Source: Natronorubrum tibetense GA33 | GTDB taxonomy: Archaea; Halobacteriota; Halobacteria; Halobacteriales; Natrialbaceae | DNA length: 64,000 nucleotides | Assembly (NCBI RefSeq): GCF_000383975.1 | Contig: NZ_KB913017.1 | Location: forward strand, 1,655,105-1,719,104 | Direction of reading: 5' to 3' | Shown here: positions 1 to 12,864 of the stretch, piece after piece | How positions within the stretch are numbered: position 1 is the first letter of the stretch | How the letters are laid out: every line of letters begins with the position of its first letter | Notes under the pieces: model-generated | Told to the model about the DNA's origin: nothing | Database searches by the model: none | What the model saw: only the letters and a program-made list of their open reading frames with translations | Translations under genes and position numbers: made by a program

Positions 1-1
1 G

Positions 2-1495
<1,494 letters not shown>

Positions 1496-1535
1496 GCGGC
1501 GGTACCCCCGTGCCCACCACCGGTGGCTCGCCGGC

Positions 1536-3848
1536 TCAAACGGAGAGGTCCGCCCGCCGGAGCAGCTGCGCGTTGACCGCCACGATCACCGTACTCGCGG
1601 ACATGAGCACCGCGCCGACCGCGGGCGAGAGCAGGATGCCGATCGGTGCGAGGATTCCAGCGGCGAGCGGGAGCGCGAATACGTTGTAGCCGGCCGCCCA
1701 GGCGATGTTCTCCTGCATTTTCCGGTAGCTCTTCGCGCTCAGCCGGACGAGGCTGGCAACGTCGCGCGGGTCGTTCTCGACGAGCACCACGTCGGCGGAC
1801 TCGACGGCGACGTCGGTGCCCGAGCCGATGGCGATTCCCACGTCCGAGCGCGTCAGCGCGGGCGCGTCGTTGACCCCGTCGCCGACCATCGCGACGAGGT
1901 GGCCACGGTCCTGTAACTCGAGGATCTTCTCGTCTTTGTCCTCGGGCAGCACCTCGGCGAAGACGGTGTCGATACCGAGTTCGTCGGCCACGCTGTGGGC
2001 GACGTCCGCGTCGTCGCCGGTCAGCATCGCCACCTCGATACCCATCTCGTGGAGCGCGTCGATGGCCTCGAAACTCTCCTCGCGGATCACGTCCGCGAGC
2101 GCGACCGCGCCGACGATCTCCTCGTCGGACAGGACGTAGACGACGCCCTCACCTCGAGAGCCCGCATCCTCGGCGAAGCGCTCGAGGTCGGTATCGGGCT
2201 CGGCTTCGAGGTATCGGAGCAGGTTGGGACCGCCGACGGAGACGGTGTGGCCGTCTCGGCCGCCGGAATCGGTTCCCTCCTCGGAACGGCCCGCACTCCC
2301 GGGTGCAACGGCCGGCATCGCATCGTGTTCGATCGTCGCACGAACGCCCCGTCCCTCGAGCGCCTCGAACCCGCGGACGTCGGGCACCGAGAGGCCACGA
2401 TCCGACGCTTCGTCGCGGATGGCCTGGGCGATCATGTGCTCGGAGTCGCCCTCGGCGGCGGCCGCGAACGTCAGCACGTCATCCTCGCTCCGGCCTTCCA
2501 CGGTGGCGATTTCGACGATGCCCTGCTCGCCCGCGGTGAGCGTTCCGGTCTTGTCGAAGACGACGGTATCGAGGTTTCGCGCTTGCTCCATGGCGATCCG
2601 GTCGCGGACGAGCATCCCGTGGCGGGCGGCCATCGAGGTGTTGATCGCGACCACGAGCGGGACGGCCAGTCCGAGCGCGTGCGGGCAGGCGATAACGAGC
2701 ACCGTCACGACGCGTTCGACGACCGGGAGCCCGAAGCCGACGGCGGCGGTCCAGGCGACGGCGGTAATCGTCGCGACGCCGAGCGCCGCGTAGAAGAGCC
2801 AGCCCGCGGCCCGATCGGCGAGGACCTGCGTCCGAGAGCGGCTCTCCTGGGCTTCCTCGACCAGCCGCATGATTCCCGACAGCGTCGTCTCATCGCCGGT
2901 CGCGGCGACGCGAACGCGCAGGCTGCCGTCCCGGTTGGTCGTGCCGCCGATGACCTCGTCCCCCGGCTCTTTTTTCACCGGCTTCGATTCGCCCGTGATC
3001 ATCGCCTCGGTGACGTTCGACTCGCCGTCCTCGACGACGCCGTCTGCCGGCACGTTCGATCCGGGCCGGACGAGGACGAGGTCGTCCTCCTCGAGATCGT
3101 CGATCGGGACTTCCTCGGTCTCCCCGTCACCGTCCGCGATCCGCTCGGCCGTCTCGGGCATCAGCTCAGCGAGTTCGTCGAGTGCGCCCGAGGCGCGCCT
3201 GACGGAGCGCATTTCGATCCAGTGACCCAGCAGAAAGATGACGATCAGGGTCACGAGTTCCCAGAAGAACGGCTCGCCGATGTCGAAGGCCGCCGCCGCG
3301 ACGCTGTAGACGAACGCGACGGTAATCGCGAGCGAGATGAGCAACATCATTCCGGGCTCCCGGTTGCGCGCCTCGACCGCGCCCATCCGAAGAAACGGGA
3401 TGCCGCCGTAGGCGAAGACCGCGACCCCGAGAACGGGGCCGACGAACTCGCTGCCGGGGAACGTCACGGCGGTGAAGCCGAACCAGTCCTGAAGCATCGG
3501 ACTGTAGTACAGTACCGGCAGGGAGAGCACGAGGCAGACGAAGAACCGCTTTCGGAACATGTCCTCGTGGTCCGAGTGGTCGACGTGCGCGCCGTGATCG
3601 TGGCCGTCGTCATCGTGAGTGTCGTGGTCGCGTCCGTCGTCACCGCGCTCGTCGCGCTTGCCTTCTCCGTCGGGTTCGTCGTACTCGGCGCGTCGCTCTC
3701 CCGGTTTCTCGTCGGCACCCGGTGCGTCACGATAGCAGTCACAGATGCGGCAACACGAGCAGTAGCTGTCCGTCGGTTTCTCACCTCGAGCGGACGGTTT
3801 CGCCGATTCGTGGGCCGAGTCGCCGTGGTCGTGGGCCGAACCGGCCAT
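1536..3848 (-). CDS. CopB-type heavy-metal P-type ATPase (CPH motif)
   Basis: P1B-type ATPase of 770 residues that should export copper or silver across the membrane. The CPH metal motif (ACPHALG, about residue 386) is typical of the CopB class. TGES (about 285), DKTGTLT (about 431) and GDGVNDAP (about 658) are all present. There is no HMA domain. The N-terminal tail instead has five Cys within residues 30-38 and a His/Asp-rich stretch near 70-96, both likely metal-binding. The nucleotide-domain motif usually written SEHP reads SEHM here. It is divergent from the CopA-type gene, with a 237-bp spacer that probably holds both promoters. I infer copper-responsive control, but the regulator is not nearby. 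Confidence 0.92.
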   Translation of the reverse strand: MAGSAHDHGDSAHESAKPSARGEKPTDSYCSCCRICDCYRDAPGADEKPGERRAEYDEPDGEGKRDERGDDGRDHDTHDDDGHDHGAHVDHSDHEDMFRKRFFVCLVLSLPVLYYSPMLQDWFGFTAVTFPGSEFVGPVLGVAVFAYGGIPFLRMGAVEARNREPGMMLLISLAITVAFVYSVAAAAFDIGEPFFWELVTLIVIFLLGHWIEMRSVRRASGALDELAELMPETAERIADGDGETEEVPIDDLEEDDLVLVRPGSNVPADGVVEDGESNVTEAMITGESKPVKKEPGDEVIGGTTNRDGSLRVRVAATGDETTLSGIMRLVEEAQESRSRTQVLADRAAGWLFYAALGVATITAVAWTAAVGFGLPVVERVVTVLVIACPHALGLAVPLVVAINTSMAARHGMLVRDRIAMEQARNLDTVVFDKTGTLTAGEQGIVEIATVEGRSEDDVLTFAAAAEGDSEHMIAQAIRDEASDRGLSVPDVRGFEALEGRGVRATIEHDAMPAVAPGSAGRSEEGTDSGGRDGHTVSVGGPNLLRYLEAEPDTDLERFAEDAGSRGEGVVYVLSDEEIVGAVALADVIREESFEAIDALHEMGIEVAMLTGDDADVAHSVADELGIDTVFAEVLPEDKDEKILELQDRGHLVAMVGDGVNDAPALTRSDVGIAIGSGTDVAVESADVVLVENDPRDVASLVRLSAKSYRKMQENIAWAAGYNVFALPLAAGILAPIGILLSPAVGAVLMSASTVIVAVNAQLLRRADLSV

Positions 3849-4085
3849 CAGCGCCGCTCACCTCGCTCGAGTCGTCCTCTCAGTCCTGCAGCCGTCGAGA
3901 TCTGGATCGTTCTTCCGAAAGCGGTGGCCGACATCAGTGGCTAGTTCTCGACGAAGCACCGTAGTTCTCACACCGTGTTCGGTCGGACTGCGGACGGCTT
4001 CGGTTTACTTTCGAAACTCGAATCAAGAGATATTCTCACTTTCCAAGACACAACCCGCTTGAACGTCTATCCCCTACACTGATAC

Positions 4086-6731
<2,646 letters not shown>

Positions 6732-6794
6732 TCGAGGTGACTCGAGTCGGACCCGGCGAACTGGTCGTTCGGTCGCGTCAGTCGCTATCACCCG

Positions 6795-6799
6795 TTTTT
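6795..6799 (+). terminator. Oligo-T tract after copA
   Basis: Five consecutive T residues about 65 bases past the copA stop, in the only pyrimidine-rich stretch of the spacer. Archaeal transcription commonly ends at oligo-T runs. No strong hairpin accompanies it. Confidence 0.4.
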
Positions 6800-6944
6800 A
6801 CACTATTCAGAACCCGGTACACGATCTGTTCTCGCTCCGTCGGTCTGGAACGCCAGTTTAGAGACTAGCTCGCCTATCCCACGTATGCCGACCGGAACGA
6901 CGTGTCGATACTCGTTCGCGAGACCGATGTCGTTCTCGAGCGTC

Positions 6945-8000
6945 TCAGCCCATTTGTCCCGGAAACAGTGCGTCCGCGATGAGAAACGTCACGTAGGCTT
7001 CGACGAACGCGGCAAGGACGAGGATCAGCCACGCGAAGACGACCAGCGCGGTGGTCCGGAGGAGATATCCCTTGGTGAACAGCGCGTCTCGAGTGCCGGC
7101 GATTCGCTGCCCAGCCCGATAGACGAATCGAAAGCCCACGCCGGCGGCGATGAACAGCGCCGGCAGTTCGAAGATGCCGTGGGGAACGAGCAACGCGAGA
7201 ATAACGCCGAATCCGGTTTCCGATCCGGCGAACACGGCGATGTTTCCGACGAGCACGCCGTTGAAGACCATGATCACGAACGTCAGGAACCCCAGTGTGA
7301 GCGCACCGAAGATCGCGGCCAGAAACGGCGGCGTGTTGTTCGCGATGAAAAACGAGGCCGAGAGCTCGAGTCCGGCTTCCTCGCCGAGTTCACCGTCCGT
7401 TCCACCGGGGAGTTCGTCCTCGCCGAACTCCTCCATGATCATCTCGAGGAAGAAGTCGATCAGGTTCACGCCGGCGAAGTAGAGCAGTGCACCGAGGAGG
7501 GCACCGACGGCGAACAGTCCGGTCGAGAACCAGACGTACAGCCGGTGTTCGGCCCAGGCGTCGTCGAGGTGGCCGAAAACGGCGGGCGACGCCGTCCGAC
7601 CGACGAGCGCGATGGCACCGAACCCCGCACCGAGGACGACGGCACCGGCGGCGGCCGTGGGCGCATCGTAGGCGACGAAGATCGCCGCAGCGCTCGCGAG
7701 TGAGACCACCGCGAGCGCGACCGTGAGCGCGGTCCAGTTGCGGACCGTCTCGGGATCCGGCGGCTCCGGGGGTTCCGAGCCTCGTTCTCGAGGGGGATCC
7801 GCGTCCGGTGTTGGACTCGAGGACGGCTCCCCACGCTCGTCACCGATGTCGACGGTCGGCCGGTCGTCGACTCGAGACTCTTCGCGGTTGTGCTCCCAGT
7901 CGCGATTCACGCCGTATCCTTCGCGGCCCTCGGCGGCCGCTTCGTCTCGACCGTCGTGACCCTCGGTCCGACCGTCGCGGTCGTCCCTGTTTCCGTTCAT
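6945..8000 (-). CDS. SpoIIM/DUF95-like integral membrane protein
   Basis: Membrane protein of 351 residues. The N-terminal 100 or so residues are charged and Pro/Asp/Arg-rich (cytoplasmic, disordered). Two hydrophobic segments follow, then a block with the conserved pattern FNGVLVG and PHGIFELPA characteristic of the stage II sporulation protein M (DUF95) superfamily. Haloarchaea do not sporulate, and the cellular role of these homologues is unknown. I chose the ATG at 8000 because the extra 31 residues of the longer frame look non-coding. It has no clear operon partner. Confidence 0.82.
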   Translation of the reverse strand: MNGNRDDRDGRTEGHDGRDEAAAEGREGYGVNRDWEHNREESRVDDRPTVDIGDERGEPSSSPTPDADPPRERGSEPPEPPDPETVRNWTALTVALAVVSLASAAAIFVAYDAPTAAAGAVVLGAGFGAIALVGRTASPAVFGHLDDAWAEHRLYVWFSTGLFAVGALLGALLYFAGVNLIDFFLEMIMEEFGEDELPGGTDGELGEEAGLELSASFFIANNTPPFLAAIFGALTLGFLTFVIMVFNGVLVGNIAVFAGSETGFGVILALLVPHGIFELPALFIAAGVGFRFVYRAGQRIAGTRDALFTKGYLLRTTALVVFAWLILVLAAFVEAYVTFLIADALFPGQMG

Positions 8001-8112
8001 AGTTGGCGTGTCGACAAATGAGAGGATAAATCCGCCGACTGTCCGGGGCGGACCCCGCTCCGACCCCGCGCAACGCTCTCGAGACGAACGCACGACCCGT
8101 TTCGGCTTCGAC

Positions 8113-9057
8113 TCACTCGACTAGCCGCCGCACCTGCGTCCGGAGCTGTCGTCGACCGCGGGGCTCACGAGCGATCCGCAGGTAGTTCGCCCCTGACTGA
8201 GCGACCCACAGCAGTTTGTAGACCGGCGCTCGCCGGTCGAAACCGGTCTCGAGGGGCGCGCAATTCGCGTACGTCCGTCGAAATAGCTCTTGAAGCTGTT
8301 TCCGTTCGGCCCGTGGGAGCCGGCCCGCGTAGACGTCGACGAACCGGGCTTCCGCTCGAGCGAGTGCGTACTCGGCGTGTGTAACGTGGGCGTTGCCCCA
8401 GTCGAGGACGGCCGTAACGGCACCGTCGTCGTCGACGAGGAGATTGCTCGGCTGGTAGTCGCCGTGGGTCAGGACCGGACGGCAGTCTTCGTCACCCGCC
8501 AGGGGGACCGGCACCCTCGTCAGTGGCCACCCGGGATCGACGGCGTGCCAGCCGTCGGGCTCCCGAAGACGGAGCGACCGGTCGTCCGCACCGCGTGCCA
8601 GTCCGCCGACGCGGTCGAACGCGAGCGCCGATGTCCCGTGGAGCCGTCCGAGAAGTTCGCCGGCATCGGCGACGAGCCGTCGGCGAACGGTCGGCTCGAG
8701 TTTGTGATACCGAGGCCCGGGATTCGCCCCCTCCCGAAACTCGTAGATCGCCCACCGCTCGAGGGGATCGTTCGATCCGTCAGCGAACGACCCTGACGCG
8801 AGGACGCGGGGAACGGGCAGGTCGGTCGCTGCGGTCATATACTCGAGGACGAGCGGTTCGATCACGTCGCCCGTCCAGACGCTCGCTCCGCCGCGCTTGC
8901 AGACGACTCGGGACGGCGGCTCGTCTCCGTCCCCGTCACCCGTCTCGAGCCGACAGACGACGGTCTCGGCGACCGATCCCGAACGGGGCCGGTACCGCGA
9001 CCGGACCTCGGCCTCGAGCGCGTCGGCGACGATTCGGTCGACCGTTTCCCCGACCAT
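8113..9057 (-). CDS. Aminoglycoside-phosphotransferase-like kinase
   Basis: Protein of 314 residues with the APH/choline-kinase fold signature: LTHGDYQPSNLL (catalytic loop with the Asp base) followed by VLDWGNA (metal-binding Asp), and a later acidic helix. Such enzymes phosphorylate small hydroxyl substrates; the substrate here is not predictable. The start at 9057 gives a compact N-terminus and leaves a 110-bp divergent spacer to the FkbM gene. A longer frame reaches 9204 but would overlap the promoter and start of that gene. Confidence 0.82.
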   Translation of the reverse strand: MVGETVDRIVADALEAEVRSRYRPRSGSVAETVVCRLETGDGDGDEPPSRVVCKRGGASVWTGDVIEPLVLEYMTAATDLPVPRVLASGSFADGSNDPLERWAIYEFREGANPGPRYHKLEPTVRRRLVADAGELLGRLHGTSALAFDRVGGLARGADDRSLRLREPDGWHAVDPGWPLTRVPVPLAGDEDCRPVLTHGDYQPSNLLVDDDGAVTAVLDWGNAHVTHAEYALARAEARFVDVYAGRLPRAERKQLQELFRRTYANCAPLETGFDRRAPVYKLLWVAQSGANYLRIAREPRGRRQLRTQVRRLVE

Positions 9058-9132
9058 GCTCGAGGGGGTACACCGGGTTGCGACGTAGTCGTTTGGCCGA
9101 ACTCCGTCGTTTGCGTCGGCGTAGGGACCGCA

Positions 9133-9138
9133 TATACA
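9133..9138 (+). promoter_or_regulatory. TATA-like box of the FkbM gene
   Basis: TATACA centred about 32 bases before the ATG at 9168, which predicts a leader of only a few bases, as is usual in haloarchaea. It supports 9168 rather than the internal ATG at 9189 as the start. Confidence 0.5.
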
Positions 9139-9167
9139 ATCGGGTTCGTCTCGAGAGCACTGCGTAG

Positions 9168-9938
9168 ATGGCAACCCCGGGTGCATCGATGGTGAAACGG
9201 ACACTCCGTGCCGCTCGTAGCGTCGGTTACCGGAGCTACTACCGGCTCGCCGCCGCGAACTACGACCGCGAACTCCTCGCGCGGCGAAATCGGACGCCGG
9301 CGGGGATGTTTCGCTGTTACGAGCCGCTCAACCGCCACGGAAGCGACGCGATGCTCGCGGAGCTGGCCGCCTGCTGTGGGCCGGCGGCCGTCGTCTACGA
9401 TATCGGCGCGAACGTTGGAATCTACGCGCTCGCGCTGACGAGCGGTGCTCCCGACCGACGAGTCGTCGCGTTCGAGCCGTCGCCGGCCGCCGTCGAGCGA
9501 CTGCGGCGAAACGTTCGCGCGAACGACCTCGAGAGTCGGATCGACGTCCTGGCCTGCGGTGTCGGTGACGACGCCGGCGACCGTCCGTTCTACATCTCGA
9601 CGTACCCCGAACTGTCGGCGTTCGACCGCGCGAGTGCAACCCGCTGGGCGGCTACCGTCGCCGACGTTCAGTCGGTTCCGATCCGTCGGCTGGACGATAT
9701 CGTGGTCGAGGCCGATATCCCACCGCCGGATCACCTGAAAATCGACGTCGAGGGCGCGGCCCCCGCTGTACTCCGTGGTGCTCGAGCGACGCTCGAGCGC
9801 CATCGACCGACCGTATTCGTCGAAATCCACGACGAGGGGCTCGCGGGTGACGTGCCGGGAAAAACGAGGGCGATACTCGAGGCGGTCGACTACGAAGTTT
9901 ACGAGCGAGAGCGTTACTGGCGGTGCGAACCGCCCTAA
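9168..9938 (+). CDS. FkbM-family SAM-dependent methyltransferase
   Basis: Class I methyltransferase of 256 residues. Motif I is VYDIGANVGIYALAL (SAM-binding Gly loop), followed by VVAFEPSP (acidic ribose-binding position). The family-typical HLKIDVEGAAPAVLRGA lies in the C-terminal half. FkbM proteins O-methylate sugars or small molecules, often in polysaccharide or surface-glycan clusters; no such cluster adjoins it here, so the substrate is open. The first 50 residues are basic and may form a lid. Divergent from the APH-like kinase gene. Confidence 0.85.
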   Translation: MATPGASMVKRTLRAARSVGYRSYYRLAAANYDRELLARRNRTPAGMFRCYEPLNRHGSDAMLAELAACCGPAAVVYDIGANVGIYALALTSGAPDRRVVAFEPSPAAVERLRRNVRANDLESRIDVLACGVGDDAGDRPFYISTYPELSAFDRASATRWAATVADVQSVPIRRLDDIVVEADIPPPDHLKIDVEGAAPAVLRGARATLERHRPTVFVEIHDEGLAGDVPGKTRAILEAVDYEVYERERYWRCEPP

Positions 9939-10007
9939 TTGCGTGCTGTCGTGCCCGCGAATCGCTGCGGGCGTACGACCGGCGGGTGGGCGACTCCCTT
10001 TCGACAG

Positions 10008-10013
10008 TATAAG
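10008..10013 (+). promoter_or_regulatory. TATA-like box of the deaminase gene
   Basis: TATAAG about 28 bases before the ATG at 10039 predicts an essentially leaderless transcript. A 5-bp stem (CGGGA / TCCCG) with a GAAA loop lies between box and start at 10021-10034. Confidence 0.55.
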
Positions 10014-10038
10014 GCCCTCGCGGGAGAAATCCCGACCT

Positions 10039-11337
10039 ATGACGACACTGGCGATCACCGGCGGGCAGGTGCTGTTGCCCGACATCACGGTCACGCGCGC
10101 GGACGTACTGGTCGATCAGGACGACGGCGAGATTCTCGAGATCGGCGACGACCTCGCGGACGAGGCCGACGAAACCCTCGACGCCACCGATTCGCTGGTC
10201 ACGCCCGGCTTCGTCAACGGTCACTGTCACGTCGCGATGACGCTCATGCGCGGCTACGCCGACGACAAGTCTCTCGACGCCTGGCTCCAGGAGGATATCT
10301 GGCCGACCGAAGCCGAACTGACACCCGACGATGTCTATCACGGGACGCGACTCGGCGCGCTCGAGATGATCAAATCCGGCACGACCGCCTTTGCGGACAT
10401 GTACTTCATGGTCCCGAACATCGCCGACGCGGTCGAGGAGGCCGGTCTCCGCGCTCGACTGGGTCACGGGATCGTCACCGTCGCATCCGACGACGAGGAG
10501 GCCCGCGAGGACGCTCGAGAGGGCCTCGAGGTGGCCGAAGCACTCGACGGCCGCGCGGACGGCCGGATCTCCACGGCGTTTATGCCCCACTCGTTGACGA
10601 CGATCGGCAGCGAGTATCTCGAGGAGTTCGTCCCGCAGGCTCGCGACCTCGGCGTCCCGGTCCACTACCACGCGAACGAGACGACGAACGAAGTGACGCC
10701 GATCGTCGAGGAACACGGCGTCCGACCGATGGCCTACGCCGCAGAGCGCGGGATGGTCCAGGAGGGCGATTTCATCGCCCACGGCGTCCACCTCGACGAA
10801 AGCGAGATCGGCCTGCTCGCCGAAGCCGGCACGAGCGTGGTCCACTGCCCGGCCTCGAACATGAAACTGGCCAGCGGAATGGCCCCCGTTCAACGCATGC
10901 TCGACGCCGGCGTGACGGTGGGCATCGGCACCGACGGCGCGGCTTCGAACAACGACCTCTCGATGTTAGACGAGGCCCGCGACGCGGCCATGATCGGCAA
11001 ACTCGAGACCGGAGACGCGAGCGCGGTGCCCGCCGAATCGGTGGTCAAGATGATGACCCAGGGCAGCGCGGACGCCATCGGTCTGGATGTCGGTCGGCTC
11101 GAGGCGGGTGCACCAGCCGACATCGCCGTGATCGACCTCGAGTCCGCTCACCTGACCCCGCGCCACGACCTCGTGAGCCACCTCGCGTACGCGGCGGCGG
11201 CGTCCGACGTCCGCCACACGATCTGTGACGGGCAGCTGCTCATGCGCGACCGCGAGGTGCTGACGCTCGACGAGGAGGCGGTTCGAATGCAGGCGAGCGA
11301 AGCCGCCGAAGCGCTGGTCGACCGCGCCGAAAGCTGA
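10039..11337 (+). CDS. 5'-methylthioadenosine/S-adenosylhomocysteine deaminase-type amidohydrolase
   Basis: Amidohydrolase of 432 residues in the MtaD/DadD/SsnA group, which deaminates adenosyl compounds such as SAH, MTA or 5'-deoxyadenosine. Metal ligands appear in NGHCHVAMTLMRGYAD, in PVHYHANET and in the C-terminal GIGTDGAASNN. The family-typical WLQEDIWPTE segment is present. The frame opens much earlier (9775), but the upstream part is the FkbM gene in another frame, and the TATA-like box fixes the ATG at 10039. AhcY is encoded 1.5 kb downstream, so a role in SAH recycling is likely; which substrate is preferred cannot be told. Confidence 0.87.
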   Translation: MTTLAITGGQVLLPDITVTRADVLVDQDDGEILEIGDDLADEADETLDATDSLVTPGFVNGHCHVAMTLMRGYADDKSLDAWLQEDIWPTEAELTPDDVYHGTRLGALEMIKSGTTAFADMYFMVPNIADAVEEAGLRARLGHGIVTVASDDEEAREDAREGLEVAEALDGRADGRISTAFMPHSLTTIGSEYLEEFVPQARDLGVPVHYHANETTNEVTPIVEEHGVRPMAYAAERGMVQEGDFIAHGVHLDESEIGLLAEAGTSVVHCPASNMKLASGMAPVQRMLDAGVTVGIGTDGAASNNDLSMLDEARDAAMIGKLETGDASAVPAESVVKMMTQGSADAIGLDVGRLEAGAPADIAVIDLESAHLTPRHDLVSHLAYAAAASDVRHTICDGQLLMRDREVLTLDEEAVRMQASEAAEALVDRAES

Positions 11338-11484
11338 CCGTTCTCTCGATCGGGCGTGAACGAAAACTAAACCCTCAAAACGTATTATAAACGCTCGAAA
11401 CGGTTTTGCAACCGTCTTACTGGCACGGAATCGTCGAGAACTGCCGGGTGGGTTTATTCAGGAAGTGCTGAATGTCTCGAGTGG

Positions 11485-12159
11485 ATGAGCAATCGAAAAC
11501 TATTCGCAGTGGTGTTCGCCGCTGTCGTGGTGCTGTCGGCGCTCGCACTGCCGGGCGTTGTCGCAGCGAGCGCGGCCGCGGACGCAGCAACTAACAGCGG
11601 TGAGGACGATGCGTCGATCACCGTCGAATCGACCGACGACGGATACTCCGTCACCGTGGACGGAGAGGTCGTCGAAAACGTCAATGTGACCGTTTCGACC
11701 GTCGACGAGAGCGCCTCGTACGCGGATACGGGAACGCACACGACTGACGAGGACGGAACGTTCTCCCTCGAGGCCCCGGAGAACCAGACTGAGGTCGAAC
11801 TCGTGGCGTCCGACAACGACGAGACGATCGCCACGTCGACAGAGACGCTCGAGCCGATCGACGAAGGAGCGGAGAACTTCGGACAACTCCTCGCTGACTT
11901 TAAAGAGACCGAGTTGACCGACGACGAGCCGCGGGGACTCCAGATCGCGTCCTTCGTCGTCGAGAACAACCCCGGTAACGCACCGGACCACGCCGGCCCG
12001 CCGAGCCACGCCGGCCCGCCGAGTGAGGACGACGAGGACCGACAGGGACCACCGGCTCACGCCGGTGGCCCATCGGATGAAATCGACGATGACGAGTCCG
12101 ACGGTAACAACGGCCAAGGCGCCGGGCCGCCCGAGCATGCTGGCGGCTCGTCTGATTGA
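11485..12159 (+). CDS. Secreted acidic protein with GPPxHAG repeats
   Basis: Protein of 224 residues that I do not recognise. A Sec-type signal peptide (basic MSNRK, hydrophobic core of about 20, Ala-rich end) precedes a Thr/Ser/Asp-rich segment with beta-type spacing (about 40-125), including a SYSVTVDGEVV-like stretch that suggests a small beta-sandwich. From about residue 160 it becomes a low-complexity tail with repeated units of the type GPPxHAG (PDHAG, PSHAG, PAHAG, PEHAG) separated by Asp/Glu-rich linkers. No C-terminal membrane anchor or PGF motif is present, so it is probably released or bound to the S-layer. The histidines could bind metal. Confidence 0.72.
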   Translation: MSNRKLFAVVFAAVVVLSALALPGVVAASAAADAATNSGEDDASITVESTDDGYSVTVDGEVVENVNVTVSTVDESASYADTGTHTTDEDGTFSLEAPENQTEVELVASDNDETIATSTETLEPIDEGAENFGQLLADFKETELTDDEPRGLQIASFVVENNPGNAPDHAGPPSHAGPPSEDDEDRQGPPAHAGGPSDEIDDDESDGNNGQGAGPPEHAGGSSD

Positions 12160-12412
12160 TAACTGTTGAGAAGTTCGATATTTTCTGGCTCTTCAGGTGG
12201 CTGACGGGCCAAATACGGATGTCAGAGGACGGCTTTCCGATCGGGTTGTCAGAGGCACGATCCCGTCACTGACGTTCGAACCATCACTTATATGCATTAG
12301 GTTTAAATACGGCTGTATAATAGGCAGAAATATGTCTGTAACCCAACAATCGAGTCGTCATACCCTACCGATGATGGCTGTGAAATCAGTACCAAACGTA
12401 CTCACAAGAGGA

Positions 12413-12430
12413 TCATTAGTTAACTAATGA
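12413..12430. promoter_or_regulatory. 18-bp perfect palindrome over a start codon
   Basis: TCATTAGTTAACTAATGA is perfectly self-complementary, and its right half contains the ATG at 12427. It could be an operator that blocks transcription or initiation of the following gene. It lies in an AT-rich stretch (12290-12430) unlike the surrounding GC-rich DNA. Confidence 0.45.
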
Positions 12431-12813
12431 GTGTCTCCGTGAGGCTTCGTTCTTTTTCGAGTCCGTTGATCCGAGAGTTCGCACTCGGACTGTTTCTCCT
12501 GGGAGGAACCCACCTGTTTGTCGTTGATGTCCGATCGTTCGCGTCAACTGGCGTGGCGCCGTCGATCGTGGCAGGCGTCGTCGCTGGAGCGGTCGGTTCA
12601 GCCGTGCTCGACCACAGCGAACGTTCGAAGGCTGCAACGGCAGTTGTCGTTCTCGTTGCGGGTCTTGGATTTGCGATTAGCTGGAGTACCGCGGCCGTAG
12701 TTGTTGGATCGGATTCTGCGTCCGCTCGTATTCCAGCGTTCGCGCTCGCACTGCTCTGTGGGCATATCGGTATCCGACTCGTCGACGGCCTCGATCGCCC
12801 GAAACGGAGATGA
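12427..12813 (+). CDS. Small four-helix membrane protein, unknown function
   Basis: Protein of 128 residues, not recognised. Four hydrophobic segments at about 14-32, 42-60, 68-92 and 100-118 are separated by short polar turns, and the last residues (DRPKRR) are basic, which suggests a cytoplasmic C-terminus. The ATG lies inside an 18-bp palindrome. It ends 51 bases before ahcY on the same strand and could be co-transcribed with it, but nothing links the functions. Confidence 0.65.
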   Translation: MSVSVRLRSFSSPLIREFALGLFLLGGTHLFVVDVRSFASTGVAPSIVAGVVAGAVGSAVLDHSERSKAATAVVVLVAGLGFAISWSTAAVVVGSDSASARIPAFALALLCGHIGIRLVDGLDRPKRR

Positions 12814-12864
12814 GCCTTCCGTGACTTCGGTAGCGTTTTGCCTCCGGTCGCACTCTGTCAACGT

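Noticed and set aside
1995-3944. Long frame on the plus strand opposite the CopB-type ATPase
   Set aside because: It is an Arg/Asp-rich shadow created by GC-biased codons; the minus-strand ATPase is unambiguous.
12197-12427. 76-residue frame before the small membrane protein
   Set aside because: No domain or codon pattern; it spans the AT-rich promoter region and the palindrome.
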